Shown here piece after piece: positions 26,167-35,665 of a DNA stretch of 64,000 nt. How positions within the stretch are numbered: the first letter of the stretch is position 1; each line of letters begins with the position of its first letter. Under the pieces are notes generated by a model, which saw only the letters and a program-made list of their open reading frames with translations, did no database searches and had not been told where the DNA came from. The translations under genes were made by a program, and so were the position numbers. Source of the DNA: Pedobacter sp. Hv1. Lineage in GTDB: Bacteria; Bacteroidota; Bacteroidia; Sphingobacteriales; Sphingobacteriaceae. The stretch covers positions 602,495 through 666,494 of the forward strand of contig NZ_LLWP01000009.1 of NCBI RefSeq assembly GCF_001412215.1, read 5' to 3'.

Positions 26167-26600
26167 TGGAAAATTTGCCAAAAATTATACAAGGAGGTGC
26201 TCATACAGATCAACGCGGAACGATCAAATTTGTGAATGATTTTGATATGAAACAGGTGCGCAGATTTTACTGTATTGTACATCCAGATATTAGTACCATT
26301 AGGGCATGGCGGGCACACAAATTAGAACAACGTTGGTTTTATGTAAGTAAAGGAGTGTTTAAGGTTAAACTGATTTGTATAGATGATTGGGAAAATCCTA
26401 ATCCTGTTTTAGCACAACAAACGATCGTTTTAAATGCAGCAGAAAATCAAGTATTACATATTCCGGTTGGTTATGCAAGCGGGTTACAAGCATTAGAAGA
26501 AGATTCAGAAATGATCATATTTGCAGATTCTGATATTACAAATGCTAAAAATGATGATTATTTATTCCCCGTAAATTATTTTGGGGAATGGGAAGAATAA
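26166..26600 (+). CDS. WxcM/FdtA-like cupin, probable sugar isomerase or epimerase
   Basis: A 144-residue single-domain cupin with HTDQRGTIKFVNDF near the N terminus and RAWRAHKLEQRWFYV, then HIPVGYASGLQALEEDS, a pattern seen in WxcM/FdtA-type dTDP-sugar isomerases and RmlC-like proteins. It lies between capE and capF, joined by one-base overlap upstream and with no gap downstream, so it is translated with them. CapF already has its own cupin domain, so this gene's role is an open question; a separate isomerisation of a 4-keto sugar is possible. Confidence 0.75.
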   Translation: MENLPKIIQGGAHTDQRGTIKFVNDFDMKQVRRFYCIVHPDISTIRAWRAHKLEQRWFYVSKGVFKVKLICIDDWENPNPVLAQQTIVLNAAENQVLHIPVGYASGLQALEEDSEMIIFADSDITNAKNDDYLFPVNYFGEWEE

Positions 26601-27725
26601 ATGATGAAAATAAAAATAGGCATTACCGGACAACAAGGTTTTATAGGCAAACATCTATACAACACATTGGGACTTTCTCCAGAAGAGTTTGAACGCATTG
26701 ATTTTAATCGCAATTTCTTTGAAGATCAGCAAGAACTTGTAAACTTTGTGGCACAATGTGATGTAATTGTTCATTTGGCAGCATTAAATAAACACAATGA
26801 TCCCCAAATGATCTATGATAACAATGTAGCCCTAGTTCATCAATTAATTACTGCGCTAGAAAGTGTACAAAGTAAAGCTCATGTAATATTCTCCTCATCC
26901 TCACAAGAAGAAAGAGATAATCCCTATGGCAAGAGTAAAAAAGTAGGGAGAGAATTGTTTAACAATTGGGCAATAAAGTCAGGTGGAAAGGCTACAGGAA
27001 TGGTTATCCCAAATGTTTTTGGTCCATTTGGTCATCCTTATTACAATTCATTTATTGCCACTTTTTGTCATCAACTTACGCATCATGAACAGCCAAAAAT
27101 TGATTCCGATGGATTGATTAAACTCATTTATGTAGCTGATCTGGTTCAGTTGATTATTAAAGAAATAAAACAAGCTAAAGGGAATTCATTATTAGAGATA
27201 GCACATACAGAAGAATTAAAGGTTTCTACAATACTGTTATTATTAGAAAAGTATAACGAACAGTATGTAAAACTAGGTATTATTCCAGAAATCAATAATC
27301 GTTTTGAACTCAATTTATTTAACACTTTTAGGTGCTACATGGATATTAAAAACCATTATCCTGTAAAGTACACTCAACATACAGATGCAAGAGGAGTTTT
27401 TGTAGAGATAATTCGTTTAGGCACTGGTGGGCAGGTTTCTTTCTCTACAACAGTTCCCGGAATTACAAGGGGCAACCATTTTCATACCCGAAAAATAGAG
27501 CGTTTCTCAGTAATTAAAGGAAAGGCACTCATTCAGCTACGTCGTATTGGTACTACTGAAGTAATGGATTTTTACCTTGACGGGAATGAACCAGCTTATG
27601 TAGATATGCCAATTTGGTATACTCATAATATCAAAAATATTGGTGATGAGGATTTATATACGAATTTTTGGATCAACGAATTTTACGATCCAATTGATGC
27701 TGATACTTATATGGAAGTAGTTTAA
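26601..27725 (+). CDS. capF: CapF/FnlB/WbjC-type reductase/epimerase (SDR + cupin)
   Basis: A 374-residue two-domain enzyme that acts on the CapE product in UDP-L-FucNAc synthesis. The N-terminal SDR domain (about residues 4-245) has GITGQQGFIGKHL, SSSSQEE, the catalytic YGKSK and NVFGPFGHPYYNS; the C-terminal cupin (about 255-372) has HTDARGVFVEI, RGNHFHTRKIERF and WYTHNIKNIG with its metal-binding histidines. The bifunctional layout is diagnostic for CapF. Two in-frame ATG codons open the gene (26601 and 26604). Confidence 0.93.
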   Translation: MMKIKIGITGQQGFIGKHLYNTLGLSPEEFERIDFNRNFFEDQQELVNFVAQCDVIVHLAALNKHNDPQMIYDNNVALVHQLITALESVQSKAHVIFSSSSQEERDNPYGKSKKVGRELFNNWAIKSGGKATGMVIPNVFGPFGHPYYNSFIATFCHQLTHHEQPKIDSDGLIKLIYVADLVQLIIKEIKQAKGNSLLEIAHTEELKVSTILLLLEKYNEQYVKLGIIPEINNRFELNLFNTFRCYMDIKNHYPVKYTQHTDARGVFVEIIRLGTGGQVSFSTTVPGITRGNHFHTRKIERFSVIKGKALIQLRRIGTTEVMDFYLDGNEPAYVDMPIWYTHNIKNIGDEDLYTNFWINEFYDPIDADTYMEVV

Positions 27726-27746
27726 TTTGGTTTAATTGACGAACAG

Positions 27747-28889
27747 ATGCAAAATAAATTGAAAGTAATGACTGTGGTCGGTACTAGACCAGAAATTATT
27801 AGATTAGCGAGGGTGGTAGCAAAGTTAGATGAATCTGATGCGATTGAGCATGTTTTGGTGCACACAGGACAAAACTATGATTATGAATTGAACCAGATCT
27901 TTTTTGACGATATGGGTATTCGTAAGCCTGATTTCTTTTTAGACGCAGCTGGTACAACAGCAATAGAAACCATAGGACAGATTTTAATCAAGATTGACCC
28001 TTTACTGATTAATGAAAAACCAGATGCTTTTTTGGTTCTAGGAGATACCAACAGTTGTTTGTGTGCTATACCAGCTAAAAAACATCATATCCCGATTTTT
28101 CATATGGAGGCTGGTAATCGTTGTTTTGATCAACGTGTACCAGAAGAGACCAATAGGAAAATTGTCGATCATATTGCTGATGTCAATTTAACCTACAGCT
28201 CAATAGCCAGAGAATATTTATTAAGAGAAGGTTTGCCTGCAGATAGGATCATTAAAACTGGCTCACCGATGTTTGAGGTATTGATGCATTATCTGCCTAA
28301 AATTGAAGCATCTGATGTACTGGAACGTTTGAACTTAAAAGAAGGCAAATTCTTTGTGGTATCGTCACATCGAGAAGAAAATATAAATAACGAAAAGAAT
28401 TTTGAAGGGCTGATGAAGAGTTTAAATCTCATCGCCAAAACCTATCATTATCCGATTATTGTAAGCACACATCCTCGTACTAGGAAAATGATCGAAGCTA
28501 AGAATATTCAAATGCGTCCCGAGGTACAATTCTTGAAGCCATTGAGTTTTAGCGATTATAATGCTTTACAAATGAAAGCTTATGCAGTACTGTCAGATAG
28601 TGGTACCATTTCAGAAGAATCATCTATTTTAAATTTCCCAGCTTTAAATATTCGGGATGCCCATGAACGCCCCGAGGCAATGGAAGAAGCATCAGTAATG
28701 ATGGTTGGCTTAAACCCAGAACGAATTATGCAGGGGCTAATACAGCTTAAATACCAAACAATAGAAGGTGAGAGAAATTTTAGACTTGTGGCTGATTATG
28801 CGATGCCTAATGTTTCAGATAAAGTGGTAAAGATCATTATTAGTTATGTAGATTACATTAAACGCATGGTTTGGAGTGAGAATAATTAA
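27747..28889 (+). CDS. capG: CapG/FnlC/WbjD-type UDP-sugar 2-epimerase
   Basis: A 380-residue non-hydrolysing UDP-sugar 2-epimerase. GTRPEIIRL at the N terminus, HMEAGNRCFDQRVPEETNR, the SHREENI segment and DSGTISEESSIL mark the WecB fold, and the NRCFDQR form is characteristic of the CapG/WbjD group that makes UDP-L-FucNAc from UDP-L-PneNAc-type precursors. Its place right after capF supports this over WecB. It is followed three bases later by a glycosyltransferase gene. Confidence 0.92.
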   Translation: MQNKLKVMTVVGTRPEIIRLARVVAKLDESDAIEHVLVHTGQNYDYELNQIFFDDMGIRKPDFFLDAAGTTAIETIGQILIKIDPLLINEKPDAFLVLGDTNSCLCAIPAKKHHIPIFHMEAGNRCFDQRVPEETNRKIVDHIADVNLTYSSIAREYLLREGLPADRIIKTGSPMFEVLMHYLPKIEASDVLERLNLKEGKFFVVSSHREENINNEKNFEGLMKSLNLIAKTYHYPIIVSTHPRTRKMIEAKNIQMRPEVQFLKPLSFSDYNALQMKAYAVLSDSGTISEESSILNFPALNIRDAHERPEAMEEASVMMVGLNPERIMQGLIQLKYQTIEGERNFRLVADYAMPNVSDKVVKIIISYVDYIKRMVWSENN

Positions 28890-28892
28890 CCT

Positions 28893-30113
28893 ATGAAAGT
28901 GCTATTGATCAATACAGTATCGGGTATAGGTAGTACAGGTAGAACATGTATCGAAAAAGCGTTGGTGCTTGAAGAACAGGGTCATGAGTGTTACATTGCC
29001 TATGGTCAAGGTCATAGTTCGTATTATAGGTCATTCAAAGTGGGTACTACTTTAGAAAACCATCTGCATAATTTGGGCTCACGTGTGCTTGGTAAGCAAG
29101 GGTACTTTACCAAAAGGGGAACCGAAAGACTGGTTAAATTTATCGAAGAAATCCAACCCGATGTAATTAATTTACATAATCTACATGGTAATTACATCAA
29201 TCTTGAAATCCTCTTTGATTTTTTAATCACTTATAACAAAGCTGTTGTATTAACACTTCATGATTGTTGGGCATTTACAGGTAAATGCACACATTATACA
29301 GATGTACAGTGCTTCAAATGGCAAACACAATGTGAACACTGTCCACAAGTGCACAAATACCCAGCTAGTCTATTTTTAGATAGTTCATTTATGATGTATA
29401 AGGATAAAAAAAGATGGTTTAATGCAATTAAAAACTTGAGTATTATTACAGTTTCTGATTGGTTGCTTCAGCAGGTTGAACAATCTTTTTTGAAAGATCA
29501 TACTACATTAAGAATTTATAATTGGGTTAACCATGATATTTTTAAACCTATCGAAAGACGTACAATCTATCAACAATATGGAATAGAACCAAATAAGTTT
29601 TTAATTTTAGGTGTAAGTGCTGGTTGGAGCAAAAATCAAAATAGACTTATAGATTTTATCAAACTCTCTAAGATGGTAAGTGAGGATATGCAAATTGTGT
29701 TGATAGGTAAGACATACAACCTCAATGATATTCCTCATAATGTGATTAGTATTCCATATTTAAATAGTGAATCTGCCTTAACAGAGTTATATGCTTCAGC
29801 AGATGTATATGTACATTTATCTACTGAAGACACTTTTGGAAAGGTAATTGCCGAATCAATGAGCTGTGGCACACCTGTAATCGTTTATAATTCAACGGCT
29901 TGCCCTGAAATAGTTGGGGAGGGTTGTGGTTACGTTGTAGATAAGAGAAATGTCGAAGCCGTTTATGATAAAATTAAGCTTATCAAAAGCCAACCCAAGT
30001 CAATATATAGCTACAACTGTAGGGCACATGTTAAAGCAAATTATGATCGCCACACTAATATTCAACAAACTATTGACCTTTACCAACTAGTTATATCTAA
30101 AAATGATTGTTAA
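28893..30113 (+). CDS. Family 4 glycosyltransferase
   Basis: A 406-residue GT-B enzyme. The N-terminal half has a conserved TLHDCWAFTGKCTHY segment followed by several Cys (CFKWQTQCEHCP), typical of a GT4 subgroup in O-antigen and capsule loci; the C-terminal half has VSAGWSKNQNRLIDFI and a Glu-rich nucleotide-sugar motif around STEDTFGKVIAESMSCG. Donor and linkage cannot be read from the sequence. It overlaps the next gene by 11 bases. Confidence 0.85.
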   Translation: MKVLLINTVSGIGSTGRTCIEKALVLEEQGHECYIAYGQGHSSYYRSFKVGTTLENHLHNLGSRVLGKQGYFTKRGTERLVKFIEEIQPDVINLHNLHGNYINLEILFDFLITYNKAVVLTLHDCWAFTGKCTHYTDVQCFKWQTQCEHCPQVHKYPASLFLDSSFMMYKDKKRWFNAIKNLSIITVSDWLLQQVEQSFLKDHTTLRIYNWVNHDIFKPIERRTIYQQYGIEPNKFLILGVSAGWSKNQNRLIDFIKLSKMVSEDMQIVLIGKTYNLNDIPHNVISIPYLNSESALTELYASADVYVHLSTEDTFGKVIAESMSCGTPVIVYNSTACPEIVGEGCGYVVDKRNVEAVYDKIKLIKSQPKSIYSYNCRAHVKANYDRHTNIQQTIDLYQLVISKNDC

Positions 30114-31233
30114 CTTATTTGTAATTTTTTTAATCCTTGGTATTGGTAAGCTATTTTCAAATGGGAGTAAGCTTGCAGTAGATAAAGCTAGCAATAGGAA
30201 GAAATATATCAGTACGATATGTTTTATTTTGATTTTACAATCTGGTCTCAGAAATGTAGCCGTTGGGGATGATACTTATGCCTATTCCTTGTTGTTTAAT
30301 GAAGTAAAAACAACTTCATGGAGTGACATCTTTAATTCAATAGCTGATTATTATAGATTAGGGATAGGTAAAGATCCTGGTTATTTAATTTTTCAAAAGC
30401 TACTACAATATATTATTGATGATTATCAGGTTTATCTAATGATTATCGCAATCATATTTTTCTCAGCACTTGGTAGTTTTATCTATAAAAATACAACAAG
30501 ATTAGTTGATGCAATCATTGCTTTTGTAATTTATTCATCTTTATTTTATAGTTTTTTCTCTATCACAGGACATCGACAGACTATAGCAACAGCAGCCACA
30601 CTTTTTGGATATGAACTCATTAAGAAAAGGAAATTAATTCCTTTTTTGATATTGATCTCCTTAGCAGCAACCATTCATAAATCTGTATTGATTTTTATTC
30701 CTTTTTATTTTATTGCAAATATTAAGAATACAAAATATTTCTATGCAGCCATTCTTTCTTTCTTCCCAATTTTTATGATCTATAAAAATCAGTTGGCAAT
30801 TTATTTTATCAATTTGAGTGGATATAAAAATTACGAACAATATGAGGGAGCAGGTACTTATACTTTTACGGTGATGTTTTTGCTAGTGGCTATAATTTCT
30901 TTATGGCGGAGCAAGATTATTTTAGCGAATAAAAGCATTGCAAGGCACTATTATAATGCATTTATAATGGTTTTGTTCTTCCTTCCTTTAACTTGGGTAA
31001 ATCCTTCTATGATGAGAGTTGTTCAATATTTCTCTATTTTCCTATTGTTATTTGTGCCAGAAATTTTAGAGTCATTCGCAACTTTTTCAAAAACAATTAA
31101 AAGAGAAATGATTGCTTTTTTTATAATAGCGCTGATCTCCTTAACTATTAGGGCAAATTTAAAGACACCACTTCAATATGGTTTCTTTTGGGAAGAGATG
31201 AGGTTGCCATCTAATTATTTTATCAGAGACTAA
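30103..31233 (+). CDS. EpsG-like Wzy-type polysaccharide polymerase
   Basis: A 376-residue protein with about ten membrane segments. The GLRNVAVGDDTYAYSLLF segment after the second helix and the SITGHRQTIATAATLFGYE segment near the middle match the EpsG family, which functions as the Wzy polymerase in many exopolysaccharide loci. It is the only polymerase candidate in the locus. The ATG overlaps the preceding gene by 11 bases. Confidence 0.85.
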   Translation: MIVNLFVIFLILGIGKLFSNGSKLAVDKASNRKKYISTICFILILQSGLRNVAVGDDTYAYSLLFNEVKTTSWSDIFNSIADYYRLGIGKDPGYLIFQKLLQYIIDDYQVYLMIIAIIFFSALGSFIYKNTTRLVDAIIAFVIYSSLFYSFFSITGHRQTIATAATLFGYELIKKRKLIPFLILISLAATIHKSVLIFIPFYFIANIKNTKYFYAAILSFFPIFMIYKNQLAIYFINLSGYKNYEQYEGAGTYTFTVMFLLVAIISLWRSKIILANKSIARHYYNAFIMVLFFLPLTWVNPSMMRVVQYFSIFLLLFVPEILESFATFSKTIKREMIAFFIIALISLTIRANLKTPLQYGFFWEEMRLPSNYFIRD

Positions 31234-31237
31234 TCTT

Positions 31238-32380
31238 ATGAATAAAGAAATTAAGTATATCGGGTTTTATGACATCCCGGGATCTGTTTATAAAAGGGTT
31301 GCAGCATTACCGGCTACAAATAAGATGGATTACATTTGTAGGGCTCTTTACAGAGCTGGATTTCATGTGCATTTAATTTCACCTTCTTGGTTAGATGATG
31401 CTGTTCATTTAGTTGATACTACGAAAAGAATTACTATTGATATACAAAAAGGTAAGAAGCTTACTTTAGTTCGTAGTTTCATTACTAAGTATAAACTAAC
31501 CAGAAATCTTAAAATAGTATATAGTTTATTATGGTTATTTTTTTGGTTAGTTAAAAATGTACAAAAAGGGGAAAGTATTTTGGCGTATCATTCTCCATGG
31601 TTAGCGCTACCTATTTTATGGGCAAAAAAAATTAAAAAATTCAAACTTATCTTAGAAGTTGAGGAAGTATACAAAGATGTATCTTCATTACATCCTTATT
31701 TTGATCAGTTAGAATATAAAATTTTTGATAAAGCCGATGCATTTCTGTTTTCAACAGAAATGTTGGCGAAGCGAATAAAAACAAAAATGCCGCACATTAT
31801 AATTTATGGTAATTATGATGTAATTGAAACATTAGCTCAGCCCGTTGATGATGGTAAAATACATTTGGTTTATGCCGGAATTATTGATTTACACAAAGCT
31901 GGAGCTTTTAATGCCATTGAAAGTGCAGTTTACCTTAATGATAATTATGTGATGCATATTATTGGTTTTGGACAGGTAGATAAACTAGAGAAGAGAATAG
32001 CAGAAATTAATAAAATTTCAAAATGTAAAGTGTCTTATGATGGGCTTAAAAGTGGAGATGAATATATTAAATTTTGTCAATCATGCCACATTGGATTGAG
32101 CACCCAAAAAATGGATGGTGTGTATCTTGATTCTTCATTTCCAAGCAAAATATTATCTTATTTGGGTATGGGATTGAATGTAGTTTCTTGTGATGTTTTA
32201 TGTGTATCAGAATCTAGGATAGGCAATTTGGTTTCTTATTATAAAGAAGATAACCCAGAGGCCATAGCCAATGCCATAATGGAAGTAAATGTTAAAGATA
32301 AGAATGAAGGTAAAAAGTTGCTATTAGAATTAGATCATCAATTTATAGAAGGTTTAAAGAAAATAATTGACCATGTATAG
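31238..32380 (+). CDS. Family 4-like glycosyltransferase
   Basis: A 380-residue GT-B-type protein with VYKRVAALPATNKMDYICRAL at the start, a hydrophobic stretch near residues 98-110, a central EVEEVYKDVS segment, and a C-terminal donor-site region including IHLVYAGIIDLHKAG and SSFPSKILSYLGMGLNVV. It lacks the usual E-x7-E exactly, so family placement is by overall layout. It sits four bases after the polymerase gene and overlaps the acetyltransferase gene by eight bases. Confidence 0.72.
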   Translation: MNKEIKYIGFYDIPGSVYKRVAALPATNKMDYICRALYRAGFHVHLISPSWLDDAVHLVDTTKRITIDIQKGKKLTLVRSFITKYKLTRNLKIVYSLLWLFFWLVKNVQKGESILAYHSPWLALPILWAKKIKKFKLILEVEEVYKDVSSLHPYFDQLEYKIFDKADAFLFSTEMLAKRIKTKMPHIIIYGNYDVIETLAQPVDDGKIHLVYAGIIDLHKAGAFNAIESAVYLNDNYVMHIIGFGQVDKLEKRIAEINKISKCKVSYDGLKSGDEYIKFCQSCHIGLSTQKMDGVYLDSSFPSKILSYLGMGLNVVSCDVLCVSESRIGNLVSYYKEDNPEAIANAIMEVNVKDKNEGKKLLLELDHQFIEGLKKIIDHV

Positions 32381-32918
32381 TTTATTGTATTTTGTAGATA
32401 GGGTAAAAGAATCATTCTTATTACGATATAGAAAATATGTTTTTCTGCATAGAATTAATAGTACAGAAAAAAGTGTTAGAATATTAGGGAGTGTATCCGT
32501 TGCCAGGTGTAAAAGTTTACAGATTGGTAAAGATGTTACTATTTATCCTAATGTTTCATTTAATGGAACAGGAGCGATTATTATTGGAGATAATGTTCAA
32601 ATAGGAGAAGGTACAATAATCTATGCCCATCAACGAGTGGTAATTGGCGACAATGTAGCTATTGCCGGGCAATGTTATATCATAGATTGTAATCATGATA
32701 TTGAAAGAGATACCCTCATCCAGAAACAACCTTTAGTGTATGATGAAAGTGGAATTTTTATTGGTAGTGATGTACGGATAGCTGCAGGCTGCAAGATCAT
32801 CAAGGGTGCAAAAATTAACGATGGAGCAGTCATCGGAGCAATGAGCTTAGTAAATAGCGAGATAGAAGCGAATGGAATAGCCGTAGGTATTCCAGCAAAA
32901 ATTAAAAAATACAGATAG
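32373..32918 (+). CDS. Hexapeptide-repeat acyltransferase (LbH fold)
   Basis: A 181-residue protein with multiple hexapeptide turns (IGKDVTIYPNVSF, IIIGDNVQIGEGTIIYA, VVIGDNVAIAGQCYIID, IGSDVRIAAGCKIIKG) forming a left-handed beta-helix, and the NHD motif (CNHDIERD) of maltose/galactoside-type acetyltransferases. It probably O-acetylates a sugar of the repeat unit using acetyl-CoA. ATG 32373 is preferred to TTG 32367; it overlaps the upstream gene by eight bases. Confidence 0.88.
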   Translation: MYSLLYFVDRVKESFLLRYRKYVFLHRINSTEKSVRILGSVSVARCKSLQIGKDVTIYPNVSFNGTGAIIIGDNVQIGEGTIIYAHQRVVIGDNVAIAGQCYIIDCNHDIERDTLIQKQPLVYDESGIFIGSDVRIAAGCKIIKGAKINDGAVIGAMSLVNSEIEANGIAVGIPAKIKKYR

Positions 32919-32928
32919 AATTAAAATA

Positions 32929-33933
32929 ATGGAAAAACATTCATATAAGATTGATATACCCGTATTGGTCATCTTTTTTGTAAGACCTGAACCTTTATCA
33001 AAGGTTTTTGAACAGATTAAATTGGCAAGACCGTCGAAATTATATTTATATCAAGATGGACCAAGAGAAAATAGATTAGATGACTTGGAGAATGGTAAAT
33101 TATGTAGGGAAATTGTTGCTGATATAGATTGGGACTGTCAAGTTTTTCATTTTTACCAAGAGAAGAATTTTGGGTGTGATCCATCTGAGTATATTTCGCA
33201 AAGATGGATGTTTGACAATGAAGAATATGGCATTGTATTAGAAGATGATGATGTACCCTCTCAAAGTTTTTTCCCATTTTGTAAGGAAATGCTAGAAAGG
33301 TACAAAGATGATGAACGAATAGGTGTAATATGTGGGATGAACAATATCGGTGAGGTTGATTCTCCATATTCCTATCTATTTGCTAGAACAGGGTCAATAT
33401 GGGGATGGGCAACTTGGAAGAAGAACTTTGATCAATGTGATCAGTATTACACTTGGTTAGATGATGAATACAATTTAAAATTGCTTAAAAATCTGATTGG
33501 TGATTCCGATTATAAAAAGTTAATAAAAAATAGTCAACGACATAGAAGTACAGGGAAAGAACATTATGAATCTATATTAGGTTCTTTTGTCTTGTTAAAT
33601 TCAAAAATGAATATTATTCCTACAAAAAATTTAATCTCGAATGTAGGAATTGGAGCAGATGGGACGCATGCACTAGATTCGCTTGATAAGCTTCCTAAAG
33701 GTATTCGTCGAGTTCTATTTATGAAAACTCATCAATTAGAATTTCCATTAAAGCATCCTAGATTCGTTATGGAAGATGTAAGTTATAAAAAAGGGTTAGA
33801 TCGGATTATGGGGAATGGATATCCATTAATTAAATTCTACAGAGTGATAGAATCGGTTTTTTACAGAATCTTACGTGGTGATTTTCAAAGTATAAAAAAA
33901 GGAGTTAAAAGAAGGTTGAGCAATAATACCTAA
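32929..33933 (+). CDS. GT-A-type glycosyltransferase, HlpA-like
   Basis: A 334-residue protein with IPVLVIFFVRPEPLSKVFEQI at the N terminus, LYLYQDGPRE, NFGCDPS and the acidic metal-binding motif EDDDVPS, then SIWGWATWKKNFD. This is the nucleotide-diphospho-sugar transferase fold of the group often labelled hemolytic protein HlpA-like. Donor and acceptor are unknown. It begins ten bases after the acetyltransferase gene. Confidence 0.8.
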   Translation: MEKHSYKIDIPVLVIFFVRPEPLSKVFEQIKLARPSKLYLYQDGPRENRLDDLENGKLCREIVADIDWDCQVFHFYQEKNFGCDPSEYISQRWMFDNEEYGIVLEDDDVPSQSFFPFCKEMLERYKDDERIGVICGMNNIGEVDSPYSYLFARTGSIWGWATWKKNFDQCDQYYTWLDDEYNLKLLKNLIGDSDYKKLIKNSQRHRSTGKEHYESILGSFVLLNSKMNIIPTKNLISNVGIGADGTHALDSLDKLPKGIRRVLFMKTHQLEFPLKHPRFVMEDVSYKKGLDRIMGNGYPLIKFYRVIESVFYRILRGDFQSIKKGVKRRLSNNT

Positions 33934-33952
33934 ATGGTACTGAAATGCAGAA

Positions 33953-33960
33953 TAGCTTTG
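33953..33960 (+). promoter_or_regulatory. Possible internal promoter box (TAGCTTTG)
   Basis: An exact TAnnTTTG match in the 132-base gap between the HlpA-like gene and the flippase gene, 106 bases before the flippase ATG. It may be a chance match, but the gap is the largest inside the glycosyltransferase block. Confidence 0.2.
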
Positions 33961-34065
33961 ATAGTATTAAATAGTTATAGTCCTGACTTTTTATTAGACC
34001 CCATTAAATTGAATGATTTACAATACTAATTACTTGGATTTAGAAACTAAAAAGACAGGGCATAA

Positions 34066-35595
34066 ATGAATAGTAACTCACAGATTAAAAGAGGAGCATT
34101 AATGTCTTATGTGGCGATAATTTTTAATATTATCGCAGGTTTGTTGTACACTCCATGGATGGTTAAACAAATTGGTAAATCAGATTACGGACTATATATT
34201 TTAGTTACCTCTTTTTTAACTTATTTTGTAATGGACTTTGGTCTTGGGCAAACCATTGCCAGATTTTTAGCTAAGTATAGGGCAGAAAAACAAGAACATA
34301 AAGTAAATCAATTATTAGGGATCACTACTAGATTATACCTCTACATTAATTTAATACTGCTCGTTGTCTTAATTGTTATTTTTTTTTTAATTGAATATGT
34401 TTTTAAAGAACTCAACCCAATAGAACTGGTTAAGTTTAAAACCATTTATTGTATTGCTGGTTTATTTAGTTTGATTTCTTTCCCTTTTATGCCATTAAAT
34501 GGAATTTTAATTGCTTATGAGCGGTTTATACTCTTGAAATTCTGCGACTTTATTAGTAAAGTCGGGTTAATTGTTGCTATGGTAATTGCCCTATATTTTG
34601 GTTATAAACTATATGCATTAGTAGCCATTAATGCAATTATGGGTATAATAATTATATTAATTAAACTATTTTACATCAATAGAACTACAAATGTTAGGGT
34701 AGATTTTTATTACAAGAGTAGAGATTTATCGAAACAGTTATTAGGTTTTTCTGTTTGGGTAACTGTAATTGGAATTGCACAACGACTGATGTTAAACATT
34801 GCACCAACTTTATTAGCTATTTATTCTGGTACAATTGCTATTGCTGTTTTTTCGATTGGAAATTTTATAGAGGGCTATGTGTGGACTTTTGCCAGTGCAT
34901 TGAATGGACTGTTTTTGCCAAAGGTAGCGAAGATTGTTTCTTCCTCAACCAATAGAGATGAAGTGACTAAACTCATGATTCGAGTAGGTAGAATGCAATT
35001 GTTTATTATAGGTGTACTATTTGTGGGGATTATTACTTTAGGCAAAGAATTTATTGTATTATGGATGGGGCCAGATTTTGTTTCTTCTTATCCTATTGTA
35101 TTATTGCTGATATTACCTGGATTAATTCCTTTAACACAAGAAATTGCCATTAGCTTGATGTATGTGGAAAATGAGGTGAAATTTAAAGCGATACTCTATA
35201 TTTCTTCTTCAATAGTAAGTATTGTAATCTCTTTATTCCTAATCCCAAAATTAGGAGCTTTAGGAGCCGCAATTGGGATTTTTATAGCTCTGATGATTTT
35301 TCAGGTTATAGGAATGAATATTGTATATTATAAGAAGATGAAATTAGATATGGGCTATTTTTTTAAAGAATGTTATGGCAAAATGCTTCTGCCTTTGGGC
35401 CTTTCATTAGGATTTGGTTTCTTTATCAGTAATTGGTTTTTAGCAAGCAGCTTTGTCCTTTTTACATCTAAAGTCTTAATGATTAGTTTGTTTTACTTTA
35501 TGTCGATGTGGTTTTTAGGGCTTAATGTGAATGAAAAAGGATTAATAATAACATTGATCAGTAAAGTACGTCTTCTCATCAGCAATAATAAGTAA
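34066..35595 (+). CDS. Wzx-type oligosaccharide flippase
   Basis: A 509-residue protein with about 12-14 membrane segments and the N-terminal layout of the polysaccharide-transporter family of MOP flippases (SQIKRGALMSYVAIIFNIIA, then GKSDYGLYILVTSF). Wzx moves undecaprenyl-linked repeat units across the inner membrane to the Wzy polymerase. It is the sole flippase in the locus. Confidence 0.9.
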   Translation: MNSNSQIKRGALMSYVAIIFNIIAGLLYTPWMVKQIGKSDYGLYILVTSFLTYFVMDFGLGQTIARFLAKYRAEKQEHKVNQLLGITTRLYLYINLILLVVLIVIFFLIEYVFKELNPIELVKFKTIYCIAGLFSLISFPFMPLNGILIAYERFILLKFCDFISKVGLIVAMVIALYFGYKLYALVAINAIMGIIIILIKLFYINRTTNVRVDFYYKSRDLSKQLLGFSVWVTVIGIAQRLMLNIAPTLLAIYSGTIAIAVFSIGNFIEGYVWTFASALNGLFLPKVAKIVSSSTNRDEVTKLMIRVGRMQLFIIGVLFVGIITLGKEFIVLWMGPDFVSSYPIVLLLILPGLIPLTQEIAISLMYVENEVKFKAILYISSSIVSIVISLFLIPKLGALGAAIGIFIALMIFQVIGMNIVYYKKMKLDMGYFFKECYGKMLLPLGLSLGFGFFISNWFLASSFVLFTSKVLMISLFYFMSMWFLGLNVNEKGLIITLISKVRLLISNNK

Positions 35596-35665
35596 CTGAG
35601 AATTTGTTAGTCTTATTGTATGGTAAGATTGAGCCAATATCTCTCAATGATATAAAAATGATTTT

